18,047 nt of DNA, taken from Methanothermococcus okinawensis. Its GTDB lineage: Archaea > AGJL01 > Methanococci > Methanococcales > Methanococcaceae. The translations under genes and the position numbers were made by a program. The stretch covers positions 1-18,047 of the forward strand of contig DQVW01000015.1 in assembly GCA_015661555.1 (NCBI GenBank), read 5' to 3'. Below the pieces are notes generated by a model. It saw only the letters and a program-made list of their open reading frames with translations, did not search any database and was not told where the DNA came from. Below are positions 5,300 to 13,126 of the stretch, piece by piece (the stretch's first letter is position 1; the number at the start of each line of letters is the position of its first letter).

Positions 5300-6955
5300 T
5301 TATACCAACTCCTTTCCCATGTAGGGGCCCATCCTCCTATATCCCAACTTTCTGTAGTACTCCCTTACGCCTATACCACTGGTAACAAGTATCTTCCTCA
5401 TCTGGAACTCCTCCCTGGCTATCCTCTCAGCCTCCCTTAGAAGGGCTCTACCGTAGCCCCTATGTTGCCATAACATCTCCTCCTCCTTATAACCCCCTCT
5501 AAATAGACCCTGCTCCTGACCACATACATGTAACTGTCTAACTAGTGCAGTTTTATCGTCTATCTCCGGTCTAAAGGGTTTGTAGGGTATCCTCAACCTT
5601 AGGTATCCTATAAGTATGTCCTTCTTAACGTCCTCGAAGGAGAGGAATATCTCATGACCTCCACTTGCACTGTAGTCCTCCCTACAGAGTTTTATATTTT
5701 CAGGGTCTGGATAGATACCCCTCTTGTAGATTACATGTCCCACCTCCCTACACCTGATACACCTACACCTTATACCCAACCTCTCCAGATTTTTGTATAC
5801 CAACTCCCCCAAGTTACTCTTCTTAACCCCATCTACAATAACATTTGCAGGGATGTCCCTCTGTATTCTAGAGGTTCTAACCCACTTGGGCATTATGGAC
5901 TTGGCATAGGTTATAATCTCCACAGCCTCCTCCTCTCTAATAGGTTTGAACTTCCCCTCCTTCCACAACTTGTAGAGTTTTGTACCCTCTATCACCAGAC
6001 AGGGGTAGATCTTTACAAGGTCAGGTCTAAAATCTGGGTTGCTAAATATCTCCTTGAATACCTTCTTATCCATCTCTATGGAGGAGCCTGGGAGACCTGG
6101 CATAATATGATAGGAGACCTTTAGACCACTGTCCTTTAAAAGTTGTGTGGCCCTTATAGTGTCCTCCACTGTATGACCCCTTTCAATAAACTCCAGGATA
6201 TCGTTGTATATGGTCTGAACCCCCAACTCCACCCTGGTAGTACCTAACTTGAGCATCTGGTTTATCTCCCTCTCACCACAGTAGTCAGGTCTTGTCTCCA
6301 GTGTAAGGGCGACACATCTATGTTTAGCTGTTTCATTTATCCTCTGGGCCTCCTCAAGGGTTCTGGAAGGTCTCTCGTTAAGGGCATCGAGACATCCCTT
6401 TATAAAGTTATCCTGATACTTTATATCCCTAGCTGGAAATGTTCCCCCCATGACTATAAGTTCCACCTTGTCTGTGGGATGTCCTATCTTCTCCAACTGC
6501 CTTATCCTCTCCCTGGTCTGGATGTAGGGATCGAAGTTGTACATGAGTCCTCTCATGGTGGCAGGTTCCCTACCGGTGTAACTTTGTGGCACATCTCCAA
6601 ATACACTGTTTATACCTCCCGGACAGAAGATACACTTTCCATGGGGACATTTTTCAGGTGATGTCATAACAGCTACAACTGCCACCCCTGAGATGGTTCT
6701 AACAGGTTTCTTCCTTAGGATGGGGATAAGTTCCTTTCTCTCCTCCTCTGTTGCATACCTTATAATCTCTGAGTTTGGAGGGAAACCTATCTCTAACTGG
6801 AACCTTCTAATACACTCCCTTTTAATCTCCTCTATCTTCTCCTTCCTCTTCTTGGGTGGAAGGTTTTTCAGTATCTCTTTTTTATCCAGTAGACTTTTAA
6901 TTATACACCTTATAAAGTCCCTGTAGGTGTTTTTGTCAATCTCTTTTACCTCCAT
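5300..6955 (-). CDS. elp3: Archaeal Elp3, tRNA U34 carboxymethyltransferase (radical SAM + GNAT)
   Basis: A 551-residue Elp3. Archaeal and eukaryotic Elp3 proteins modify the wobble uridine of tRNAs to 5-carboxymethyluridine using SAM and acetyl-CoA. After a basic N-terminal tRNA-binding region (residues 1-85) comes the radical SAM domain with the cluster motif CPHGKCIFC (Cys103, Cys108, Cys111), followed by VMGGTFPARD and ETRPDYCGEREI. A cysteine group (RCRCIRCREVGH) forms the zinc site between the domains. The C-terminal GNAT domain has the acetyl-CoA loop HRGYGRALL and ends YYRKLGYRRMGPYMGKEL. The ATG at 6955-6953 is preferred, with GGGTGA (6966-6961) 5 nt upstream; the GTG at 6964 is inside that site. 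It stands alone between hypC (63 nt upstream) and tal, with its own putative promoter. Confidence 0.95.
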   Translation of the reverse strand: MEVKEIDKNTYRDFIRCIIKSLLDKKEILKNLPPKKRKEKIEEIKRECIRRFQLEIGFPPNSEIIRYATEEERKELIPILRKKPVRTISGVAVVAVMTSPEKCPHGKCIFCPGGINSVFGDVPQSYTGREPATMRGLMYNFDPYIQTRERIRQLEKIGHPTDKVELIVMGGTFPARDIKYQDNFIKGCLDALNERPSRTLEEAQRINETAKHRCVALTLETRPDYCGEREINQMLKLGTTRVELGVQTIYNDILEFIERGHTVEDTIRATQLLKDSGLKVSYHIMPGLPGSSIEMDKKVFKEIFSNPDFRPDLVKIYPCLVIEGTKLYKLWKEGKFKPIREEEAVEIITYAKSIMPKWVRTSRIQRDIPANVIVDGVKKSNLGELVYKNLERLGIRCRCIRCREVGHVIYKRGIYPDPENIKLCREDYSASGGHEIFLSFEDVKKDILIGYLRLRIPYKPFRPEIDDKTALVRQLHVCGQEQGLFRGGYKEEEMLWQHRGYGRALLREAERIAREEFQMRKILVTSGIGVREYYRKLGYRRMGPYMGKELV

Positions 6956-6973
6956 GATTCTCACCCTTTTAAA

Positions 6974-6995
6974 TATTGTTATATTTATAACAATA
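6974..6995. promoter_or_regulatory. 22-bp palindrome in the elp3 promoter, possible operator
   Basis: Two perfect 10-bp inverted arms, TATTGTTATA and TATAACAATA, are separated by TT. A TATA-like TTTATTTA lies just upstream on the minus strand (7001-6994). The palindrome therefore covers about positions -1 to -23 of the predicted elp3 transcript, where archaeal repressors commonly bind. The AT-rich context makes chance more likely than the arm length alone would suggest. It could instead contain the TATA box itself. Confidence 0.45.
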
Positions 6996-7018
6996 AATAA
7001 ACTGTTAGAAAAAATTAT

Positions 7019-7264
7019 CTAGTCTTCCATCTTACCTATGGTCTCCAATAACTCCTCCCAGGCCTCTAGACTTAACTTTGCATCCTCCTCACTTAGCACC
7101 TCTATGGCGTATCCAGTATGTATCAGTATGTAGTCTCCAACCTTTACATCCTCTAGAAGTGACAACTTGGCCTTCTGTCTTACCCCCTTGTACTCGGCAA
7201 TGGCGTATCTCTCTCCATTCTCTTCAAATATCTCTACAACCTTACAGGGTATTGCTAGGCACAT
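7019..7264 (-). CDS. hypC: HypC, NiFe-hydrogenase maturation chaperone
   Basis: An 81-residue HypC/HybG/HupF family protein. It begins MCLAIPCKVVEI; Cys2, exposed after removal of Met1, carries the Fe(CN)2CO unit with HypD and delivers it to the hydrogenase large subunit. VGDYILIHTGYAIEVL is the second family landmark. The length is normal. In a methanogen the targets would be the NiFe hydrogenases (F420-reducing, Eha/Ehb, Mvh/Vhu types). The GGAGGT site lies 5-10 nt before the ATG, and the start overlaps the end of the VTT membrane-protein gene by 10 bases, so it is the last gene of the aroK-led run. No other hyp gene is in the window. Confidence 0.95.
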   Translation of the reverse strand: MCLAIPCKVVEIFEENGERYAIAEYKGVRQKAKLSLLEDVKVGDYILIHTGYAIEVLSEEDAKLSLEAWEELLETIGKMED

Positions 7265-7770
7265 ACTAAAACCTCCTCTAGATTTAGTAATTTCCAGATG
7301 TTATCTCCCCAGAGGGCTAAGGGAACTATTACAACACCATGTCTTATTACCCTACTTAGAGAGACTGCAAGTATATACCTGTCAAAGGGCATTCCAAAGG
7401 CTCCACATACCCAACACATTACCTCAAAGGGTAGTGGTGTAAAACTTATAAGGAGAAAACCTAAAACCCCGTACTTCTTGAAAAATCTCTCCCCCTTTCT
7501 ATACTCCTCCTCCTTGAAGAGCATCAGTGCCAACTTCTCCCCGTACCTTGAGGAGAGGTAGTAGGTAACAGTGGATCCAAGTATGGAACCTAGGAGGGCA
7601 GAGAGGAATACGTATCTCCAATCTAGACCCATGGATATGGCAATTATCATAAATATTTCCGTTGGAAAGGGTTGAAATATAGGTTCAGAGAAGCCTATGA
7701 TAAAGATGCCTAACAACCCGTACTTCTCCACTAGATCTACAAAGACACTTTTAAGAAACTCCAGATCCAT
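7255..7770 (-). CDS. VTT-domain (SNARE-associated, YqaA/DedA-like) membrane protein
   Basis: A 171-residue membrane protein of the VTT/DedA superfamily, closest in layout to YqaA (COG1238). It shows GFSEPIFQPFPTEIFM near the N-terminus (a re-entrant-type segment with Glu and Pro), GSILGSTVTYYLSSRYGEKLAL in the middle, and FTPLPFEVMCWVCGAFGMPF. The members are thought to move or scramble lipids, or act as small transporters; the substrate here is unknown. There are about four membrane segments. It begins 9 nt after the COG1751 gene stop, with a weak GGGTTAAG site, and overlaps hypC. Confidence 0.87.
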   Translation of the reverse strand: MDLEFLKSVFVDLVEKYGLLGIFIIGFSEPIFQPFPTEIFMIIAISMGLDWRYVFLSALLGSILGSTVTYYLSSRYGEKLALMLFKEEEYRKGERFFKKYGVLGFLLISFTPLPFEVMCWVCGAFGMPFDRYILAVSLSRVIRHGVVIVPLALWGDNIWKLLNLEEVLVCA

Positions 7771-7779
7771 CTTAACCCT

Positions 7780-8379
7780 TTACTCATCCATCTTTCTCTT
7801 ATCTCGGGGCATACAGATAATCTCCCTTACCTCCATATCGAAGAAATTCCTTAGATTTGCAGGCTTTATTACAACTGCAGTATCTGCCCCCCTACTTCTT
7901 CCTCCAATGGCAATTACATCATCTCTAGTTTTAATGAGGCCCCCATCTGCAGCCATCAGGGTGATCTCGTAACATACCTTCAACCCATGTCCAAAGGTCC
8001 TCAGGGTATGGGCTATTATCTCTACTGGATAGGCGCCACCAAATTTGTTGGAGATTGCCCTCTCAACACCACTTAGAGCATGGGGTCCTATGAATATCTT
8101 TGCACCTCTCTTTTTCAACTCCTCCATGGTCTCCTCACTCATGGTAAGTCTATCCACCTCGTGGAATCCCTGATGGTATGTAACCACCACTACATTTAGA
8201 TGGAGACCTCTTTCCTCCAGTATATCCAGGAGTTTCCTCGCAGTATCTCCATAGGAGGAGGCTACCACTATATCTCTAATGTTCAATTCCTGGGCTCTCT
8301 CAACTGCCAACTTCAAGGTCTCCTCTGTATTCTGCACCCCAGCCCTTTCAAAGTATACTATGGATTTCCTTATACTCAT
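7780..8379 (-). CDS. COG1751 protein, pyruvate kinase C-terminal domain-like
   Basis: A 199-residue protein similar to the structurally known archaeal proteins MTH1675 and AF0103 (from memory), which share the fold of the pyruvate kinase C-terminal domain but have no assigned reaction. Visible landmarks are the N-terminal YFERAGVQNTEETLKLA, DIVVASSYGDTARKLLD, VVTYHQGFHEVD, IGPHALSGVERAISNKFGG, the long ALSGV-to-TLRTFGHGLKVC segment, and MAADGGLI followed by GGRSRGADTAVVIKPA. This suggests a phosphate or nucleotide ligand site, which is inference. The ATG at 8379 is preferred (GAGGTGA 5 nt upstream); the GTG at 8388 is part of that site. It lies 11 nt after cbiZ, and the Shine-Dalgarno site overlaps the cbiZ stop. 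Confidence 0.85.
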   Translation of the reverse strand: MSIRKSIVYFERAGVQNTEETLKLAVERAQELNIRDIVVASSYGDTARKLLDILEERGLHLNVVVVTYHQGFHEVDRLTMSEETMEELKKRGAKIFIGPHALSGVERAISNKFGGAYPVEIIAHTLRTFGHGLKVCYEITLMAADGGLIKTRDDVIAIGGRSRGADTAVVIKPANLRNFFDMEVREIICMPRDKRKMDE

Positions 8380-8390
8380 TTTTCTCACCT

Positions 8391-9128
8391 CTATAATTTA
8401 ATTTTATCCTGTTTTATCAGGGCCTCCCTTACACTCCTCTTAACGGCCCTGGCTATCATCTCCCCTAACTTGGTATGCCCCCCTGTATACTGGACCCTCC
8501 TTCCAAATCCCTTAACTACTATTACGTTGTCGGTACCTGTACCTGTCGCCTGTAACTCTGGATGCCTTGTACTCCTTATATCCAACTCCTGGAATACATT
8601 TGTCTTTGCCTCTGTAATGGTTATAATACTCCTGGCCATAGCCCCATCTGTCAAGTTGGCATTGGTTACAAGTATAATATTTACAGTCCCTACATTAATC
8701 CTGTAGGTTTTAAAGTCCTTCTCTATGTAGTCACTTTCCTCGTCTCCCAGTCTTACTGCGTTGTACTTAGCCCCGGCAGTTGTAAAGGCTACCACGTAGA
8801 ATTCATCAAACTCCTCCTTTGCTATGGCAAGGTTATCCATATCTGCACCTGTAGATAGTAGGGCTATATCCTCCTCCCTAACCCCTAACTTCCTTAGTAC
8901 CATCTCCCTGTACTCCTCATAGTTATGGACCTTGTCCCAGAAGGGTTTAGGTATGGAGGTGTTGGCGACGTACTTTACAACTTTAAACCCCTCCCAGGTG
9001 GAGAGTACCTTCCTTCTCTTCTCAAACTCTATAAGCAGTGTTTTAGTCTCCTGGGATTCCTCCCCTATCTCTACAGTGTGTTTTATCTTCATCGCCCTCC
9101 AGTCATCTAACCTGTATATCTCCCCCAT
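8391..9128 (-). CDS. cbiZ: CbiZ, adenosylcobinamide amidohydrolase
   Basis: A 245-residue CbiZ (COG1865). The archaeal enzyme removes the aminopropanol side chain from adenosylcobinamide to give adenosylcobyric acid, a salvage route into cobamide (B12) synthesis. The family pattern is seen in order: LSTGADMDNLA, VAFTTAGAKYNAVRLGD, GTVNIILVTNANLTDGAM, TITEAKTNVFQEL, and ATGTGTDNVIVVKGFG followed by GHTKLGEMIARAV. No signal or membrane segment is seen. It starts 4 nt after the hemL stop; the ATG at 9128 has only a weak AGTGA site, and an ATG 12 codons later (9092) with GGAGG close by is an alternative. Methanogens need corrinoids for the methyltransferase Mtr, so salvage next to hemL makes sense. 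Confidence 0.9.
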   Translation of the reverse strand: MGEIYRLDDWRAMKIKHTVEIGEESQETKTLLIEFEKRRKVLSTWEGFKVVKYVANTSIPKPFWDKVHNYEEYREMVLRKLGVREEDIALLSTGADMDNLAIAKEEFDEFYVVAFTTAGAKYNAVRLGDEESDYIEKDFKTYRINVGTVNIILVTNANLTDGAMARSIITITEAKTNVFQELDIRSTRHPELQATGTGTDNVIVVKGFGRRVQYTGGHTKLGEMIARAVKRSVREALIKQDKIKL

Positions 9129-9132
9129 GGTT

Positions 9133-10422
9133 TCACTGTGATAACTTTCTAAATACCTCCTCTATAGCCCTTAAGGTCTCCTCTATTACCTCCCCCTCAT
9201 GTTTCACAGAGGTAAAGCAGCATTCGAACTGTGAAGGTGGAATAAACACACCCCTCTCCAGAAGACCATAGAAGTATCTGTTGAACATCTCAATATCACT
9301 TCTCCTGGCACTTTCATAGTCTAAGACCTTCCCCTCTGTAAAGTAGATCTGGAACATAGACCCCACCCCATTTACACAGTGGGGTATCCCCCTCTCCTCT
9401 GCACACTCCTCTATAAACTGGTATATCCTCCTTGCAGAGGTGAATGTTCTCTTATAGAAGTCCTCCCCAAGTTGTTCCAAGGTTGCAATACCTGCGGTAA
9501 CAGAGATAGGGTTGCCGTTGAAGGTACCTGCCTGATACACAGGTCCAGAGGGTGAGAGGTGCTCCATTAAATCCCTCCTACCTACTAGGGCACCTATTGG
9601 AAATCCACCTCCAAGTATCTTACCTAGAGTGGCCAAATCTGGGGTAACACCGTAGTACTCCTGAGCTCCTCCAGGTGCCAACCTAAACCCTGTAATAACC
9701 TCGTCAAATATTAAGAGGATATCTTGTTCCTCTGTGATCTCCCTTACAAACTCCAAATATCCTTCCTTTGGAGGTATACACCCCACGTTACCCATAACAG
9801 GTTCCATGATAACACAGCTGATCTCACTCCCATTCTCCCTTATTACCTTTCTAAGGGCATCCTCGTCGTTGAAGGGGACAAGGAGGGTGTTCCTTGTAGT
9901 CTCCTCTGGGATACCTGGGGAGTTTGGTACTCCATGGGTTAGGGCTCCACTACCACTTTTAACAAGTACGTAGTCATGGGCTCCATGGTAGGCCCCGTCA
10001 AATTTCACAATCTTCTTCCTCCCTGTAACACCTCTAGCCAGTCTAATGGCGCTCATGGTAGCCTCTGTTCCAGTGTTTACAAACCTTACCATCTCAGCAC
10101 ATGGAACCCTCTTTACAACCTCCTTTGCAAGTATAACCTCTTTTTCAGTGGGGCATCCGTAAAGGGTTCCCCTCTCCAACTGCTCCATTACTCTCTTTAT
10201 TACATGGGGGTTTCCATGGCCGAGAACCATGGGACCATAGGCGAGACAGTAGTCTATATACCTGTTTCCATCTACATCGAAGAGGTAGCAATCCCTTGCA
10301 TAATCCACGAAGAAGGGATAGGGTTTAAAGTATCTAACTGGACTGTTTACACCCTTCACAAGGTATTTTTTAGCCTCCTCAAAGAGTTCCTTAGATCTAG
10401 AGAGGTTTAATCCCATATCCAT
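9133..10422 (-). CDS. hemL: HemL, glutamate-1-semialdehyde 2,1-aminomutase
   Basis: A 429-residue class III PLP enzyme that turns glutamate-1-semialdehyde into 5-aminolevulinate, the precursor of all tetrapyrroles (cobamides, F430, siroheme) in methanogens. It shows VKGVNSPVRYF and GHGNPHVI at the N-terminus, FVNTGTEATMSAIRLARG for the PLP phosphate, FDGAYHGAHD, LLIFDEVITGFR, and the PLP lysine in TLGKILGGGFPIGA (Lys268 counted from this start). The ATG at 10422 is chosen because GGTGAT (10432-10427) lies 4 nt before it. An upstream ATG (10452) would overlap aroK by 17 bases and add ten residues not typical of the family. It lies second in the aroK-led run. Confidence 0.96.
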   Translation of the reverse strand: MDMGLNLSRSKELFEEAKKYLVKGVNSPVRYFKPYPFFVDYARDCYLFDVDGNRYIDYCLAYGPMVLGHGNPHVIKRVMEQLERGTLYGCPTEKEVILAKEVVKRVPCAEMVRFVNTGTEATMSAIRLARGVTGRKKIVKFDGAYHGAHDYVLVKSGSGALTHGVPNSPGIPEETTRNTLLVPFNDEDALRKVIRENGSEISCVIMEPVMGNVGCIPPKEGYLEFVREITEEQDILLIFDEVITGFRLAPGGAQEYYGVTPDLATLGKILGGGFPIGALVGRRDLMEHLSPSGPVYQAGTFNGNPISVTAGIATLEQLGEDFYKRTFTSARRIYQFIEECAEERGIPHCVNGVGSMFQIYFTEGKVLDYESARRSDIEMFNRYFYGLLERGVFIPPSQFECCFTSVKHEGEVIEETLRAIEEVFRKLSQ

Positions 10423-10435
10423 CCTTATCACCTTA

Positions 10436-11293
10436 TTACACAATCCTGGCACCCTCGTTGTTCAACTCCGTTGTAATTACCCTACCGTACCTCTCCAGTG
10501 CACCTTTAACCCTCTCTATATCCTCCCAGTGGCAAAGTGCCGTATAGGAAGGTCCAGTTCCAGAGAGACCTGCAGTTAAGGCCCCCTTTTCAACAGCCTC
10601 AATAGGTATATTAGTTGGGAAACCTAAGGCAGAGGCGTAGAGGAGACCGTTTAAAAAGAGAGCCCGATAGTAATTCCCCAGTAGACACTCCCTAAATGCC
10701 ACCTCAACGTAGTCCCTTATCAACTTCATTCTCTTTACATCCACATTTTTATCTAACCTAGGTATAAGTATTAACACTCCCATATCCTCTTTAAATCTAT
10801 CCCTCTTTATTATCTTCCTCTCAAGGTTGTCTGTAATAGTTATACCTCCGTAGTAGGATGCGGTGGCATCGTCATAGGCCCCTGTAACAGTTACCCCTGC
10901 CTCAAAGGAGGCCTTTATCCCTATCTCCAGTATAACTCTATCCTCTACCTTCTCCCCCAAGGCGTCAAAGGCAGCCATTACCACCGCATTAGATGTGGCA
11001 CTACTACTACTTAGTCCAGACCTTATAGGTATCTCCGTCTCTGTAATAACCCTTGCAGAGTAGTCCAAATCTAGGTATTCCAGGACCTTCTTTACACATA
11101 GCTCTATAAGAGTTGTGTCTATCTTGGGGTTATCCTTTACCACTCCCTTTACCTCCCCTCTACCATCCTCTATGAATTCCACTGTAGCCTTTACCTTTAA
11201 GTTGATTGCATATGCAGATCCCTTACCTGTGGCGATACCGTTGATAATAGTTCCAGATGCTGGAGCTACTGCAGAGGATATCATCTTAACCAT
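10436..11293 (-). CDS. aroK: Archaeal shikimate kinase (GHMP family)
   Basis: A 285-residue GHMP kinase that phosphorylates shikimate at the 3-OH; it is unrelated to bacterial AroK and typical of archaea (M. jannaschii MJ1440 is the founding member). The ATP loop is IPIRSGLSSSSATSNA (residues 88-103). VTVTGAYDDATASYYGGI carries the acidic catalytic region, and GLSGTGPSYTAL is the third GHMP motif. The Shine-Dalgarno site AGGTGG lies 5 nt before the ATG at 11293. It heads a minus-strand run aroK-hemL-cbiZ-COG1751-VTT-hypC and faces hisC across a 46-bp gap. Together with the ADTH synthase at 13127-13948 it points to the methanogen aromatic pathway. Confidence 0.95.
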   Translation of the reverse strand: MVKMISSAVAPASGTIINGIATGKGSAYAINLKVKATVEFIEDGRGEVKGVVKDNPKIDTTLIELCVKKVLEYLDLDYSARVITETEIPIRSGLSSSSATSNAVVMAAFDALGEKVEDRVILEIGIKASFEAGVTVTGAYDDATASYYGGITITDNLERKIIKRDRFKEDMGVLILIPRLDKNVDVKRMKLIRDYVEVAFRECLLGNYYRALFLNGLLYASALGFPTNIPIEAVEKGALTAGLSGTGPSYTALCHWEDIERVKGALERYGRVITTELNNEGARIV

Positions 11294-11339
11294 ACTTCCA
11301 CCTAGAGGGTTTTAATAATTTTTAAAAGAGGTGATCTCT
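11294..11339. promoter_or_regulatory. Divergent promoter gap between aroK and hisC
   Basis: Forty-six bases hold both start regions. The core TTTTAATAATTTTTAAAA is AT-rich on both strands and could supply TATA-like elements in each direction (TTTTAATA for hisC, TTTAAAAA for aroK). GAGGTGATC next to the hisC start is a near-perfect Shine-Dalgarno site. The leaders must be very short, or the TATA boxes lie inside the opposite gene. Confidence 0.4.
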
Positions 11340-12452
11340 GTGATAGAGAAACTTGTAAGGGAGAGGGTGAGATTCCTCAAACCCTATGTACCAGGTAAGT
11401 CCAAGGAGGATGTTATTAGGAGATATGGGTTGAATCCAGAGGAGGTTATAAAGTTGGGATCCAATGAGAACCCCTGGGGATGTTCCAAAAGAATAGTGGA
11501 GGAGTTGCCAAAGGAGGTTAAAAACCTTCACCAGTATCCTGAACCTGTGAATCCTGTACTTATGAAGGAGTTAAGTAAATTCCTGGATATACCTGAGGAG
11601 AATATTATTGTTGGGGGAGATGGGGCTGATGAGATAATTGACACGCTTATGAGGACCTTTGTAGATGTTGGAGATGAAGTGATTATCCCAATACCTACCT
11701 TTACCCAGTATAGGGTTTCAGCCCTTATCCATGGAGCCAGTATAAGGTATGGGAGGTACGACAGGAGGAAGGACTTTAAACTGGATATAGAGAGTATACT
11801 GGAGAATATAACCGAGAGGACAAAGTTGATATTTCTCTGTACACCAAACAACCCCACTGGAAACCCAATAGAGAGAAAGGATATTAAGAAGATCCTGGAA
11901 TCCACTGATGCCCTGGTAGTGGTGGATCACGCCTATATAGAGTACTCCAAAGATATCTACGATGTAACTAAGTGGGTTTTAGAGTACGACAACCTTTTCA
12001 TCCTGAGAACCTTTTCCAAGGTATTTGGATTGGCTGGTGCAAGGGTAGGTTACGGTGTCGCCAACAAGAGGATAATCCAATACATGATGAGGGTAAAACC
12101 TGTCTTTAGTTTAACGAGGCTAAGTCAGGTCTGTGCCATTACCGCCTTAAGGGATAGGGAGTTCTTCCAGTATTCCAGGGAGAAGGGGATAGAGAGTAGG
12201 GAGATACTCTACAGGGGGTTGAGGAAATTTAAAGATTTAAAGGTGTACCCCTCCGAGGCCAACTATCTACTTGTGGAGATTAAAAATGGTATGACCTCGG
12301 GAGAGTTCTGTGAGGAACTTTTAAAAAGAGGTGTTATTGTTAGAGACTGTAAATCCTTTGAAGGCCTGGAGGGGGAGTATATAAGGGTATCCATTGGGAC
12401 CTTTGAGGAGGATAGAAGGTTTTTGGAGATACTAAGAGAGATAGTAAGTTAG
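11340..12452 (+). CDS. hisC: HisC, histidinol-phosphate aminotransferase
   Basis: A 370-residue fold-type I PLP aminotransferase that converts imidazole-acetol phosphate and glutamate to histidinol phosphate. Landmarks: YVPGKSKEDVIRRYGL and LGSNENPWG near the N-terminus, FLCTPNNPTGNP for substrate binding, VVVDHAYIEY with the PLP-binding Asp and Tyr, and the PLP lysine in RTFSKVFGLAGARVGYG (Lys227). Such enzymes can also transaminate aromatic keto acids, which would suit the nearby aromatic genes. The GTG at 11340 is chosen because GGTGATC (11330-11336) lies 3 nt upstream; a GTG at 11331 is part of that site. Its stop overlaps the convergent tpiA stop by four bases (12449-12452). Confidence 0.94.
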   Translation: MIEKLVRERVRFLKPYVPGKSKEDVIRRYGLNPEEVIKLGSNENPWGCSKRIVEELPKEVKNLHQYPEPVNPVLMKELSKFLDIPEENIIVGGDGADEIIDTLMRTFVDVGDEVIIPIPTFTQYRVSALIHGASIRYGRYDRRKDFKLDIESILENITERTKLIFLCTPNNPTGNPIERKDIKKILESTDALVVVDHAYIEYSKDIYDVTKWVLEYDNLFILRTFSKVFGLAGARVGYGVANKRIIQYMMRVKPVFSLTRLSQVCAITALRDREFFQYSREKGIESREILYRGLRKFKDLKVYPSEANYLLVEIKNGMTSGEFCEELLKRGVIVRDCKSFEGLEGEYIRVSIGTFEEDRRFLEILREIVS

Positions 12453-13114
12453 ATGTACTTTATAAGTTCCCTTATGGCACCCTCTACATCCCTAGACTTA
12501 ACAACACCTGAGGCTAGAAGTACCCCCTCTGCCCCTAACTCCAGTGCAGCTGCAACATCCTCACCCTTGGAGATGCCTGCACCACAGAGGATCTTTACAT
12601 TTTTATTTATCTTCCTTACCTCCCTTACAGTTCCCTCCACTATCTCTGGGTTCGCCCTGGATACTGGGATACCTGTTCCTATTAACTCAGGTGGTTCTAT
12701 AGCTAACATATCAGGTTCCATAGTGGCTACAGCCTTTGAAACCTTTATATTGTTAGCACATACTATGGTCTCCAAGTTATGTTCCTTGGCTATTTGGATG
12801 GCCCTCTCTAAATCTGCCAGGATCATTCTCTTTTCCGAGTGATTTAGGAGGCTACCATTTAAACCACTGTCTACAAGGGTGTCCACCAGGATACTTCCAG
12901 TGTTACTTCCAGGAGATACAGGGTCAAAGTGCTGGGCGTATACAGGAATATCCACATTCTCCCTTACCATCCTTAGATCTAGAAACTGTGGGCAGACACC
13001 TATGGGCACTCCACTCTCCTCTGAGACCTTCTCAGCTATCCTTGCTATCTCCAACCCCCTTTTACCTACACTCTCCCTGTAGGTTTTGTAGTTGATAACT
13101 ATAAAGGGTTTGAT
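12449..13114 (-). CDS. tpiA: Triosephosphate isomerase with apparent ATC start
   Basis: An archaeal-type triosephosphate isomerase of about 221 residues, interconverting glyceraldehyde 3-phosphate and dihydroxyacetone phosphate. It shows FIVINYKTYRESVGKRG (substrate-binding Asn8, catalytic Lys10), VPVYAQHFD-like PVYAQHF, LLNHSEKR (catalytic His), IEPPELIGTG (catalytic Glu), CGAGISKGEDV and GVLLASGVVKS. The first ATG/GTG/TTG-type codon in frame is TTG 13054, which would remove strand 1 and the catalytic lysine. The upstream in-frame codons back to a TAA (13129-13127) contain no ATG, GTG or TTG. The codon ATC at 13114-13112 lies 3 nt after a perfect AGGTGAT site and gives MKPFIVINYKTY, close to the family N-terminus, so I place the start there. 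A base error in the assembly is the alternative. It follows the ADTH synthase gene with 12 nt between. Confidence 0.88.
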   Translation of the reverse strand: MKPFIVINYKTYRESVGKRGLEIARIAEKVSEESGVPIGVCPQFLDLRMVRENVDIPVYAQHFDPVSPGSNTGSILVDTLVDSGLNGSLLNHSEKRMILADLERAIQIAKEHNLETIVCANNIKVSKAVATMEPDMLAIEPPELIGTGIPVSRANPEIVEGTVREVRKINKNVKILCGAGISKGEDVAAALELGAEGVLLASGVVKSRDVEGAIRELIKYI

Positions 13115-13126
13115 GTTATCACCTAA

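Noticed and set aside
10423..10452. Upstream ATG of hemL
   Set aside because: It would overlap aroK, and a strong GGTGAT site precedes the ATG at 10422 instead.
12449..13054. Truncated 201-residue triosephosphate isomerase, possibly a pseudogene
   Set aside because: The missing 20 residues are present and intact upstream in the same frame; only the start codon is unusual.
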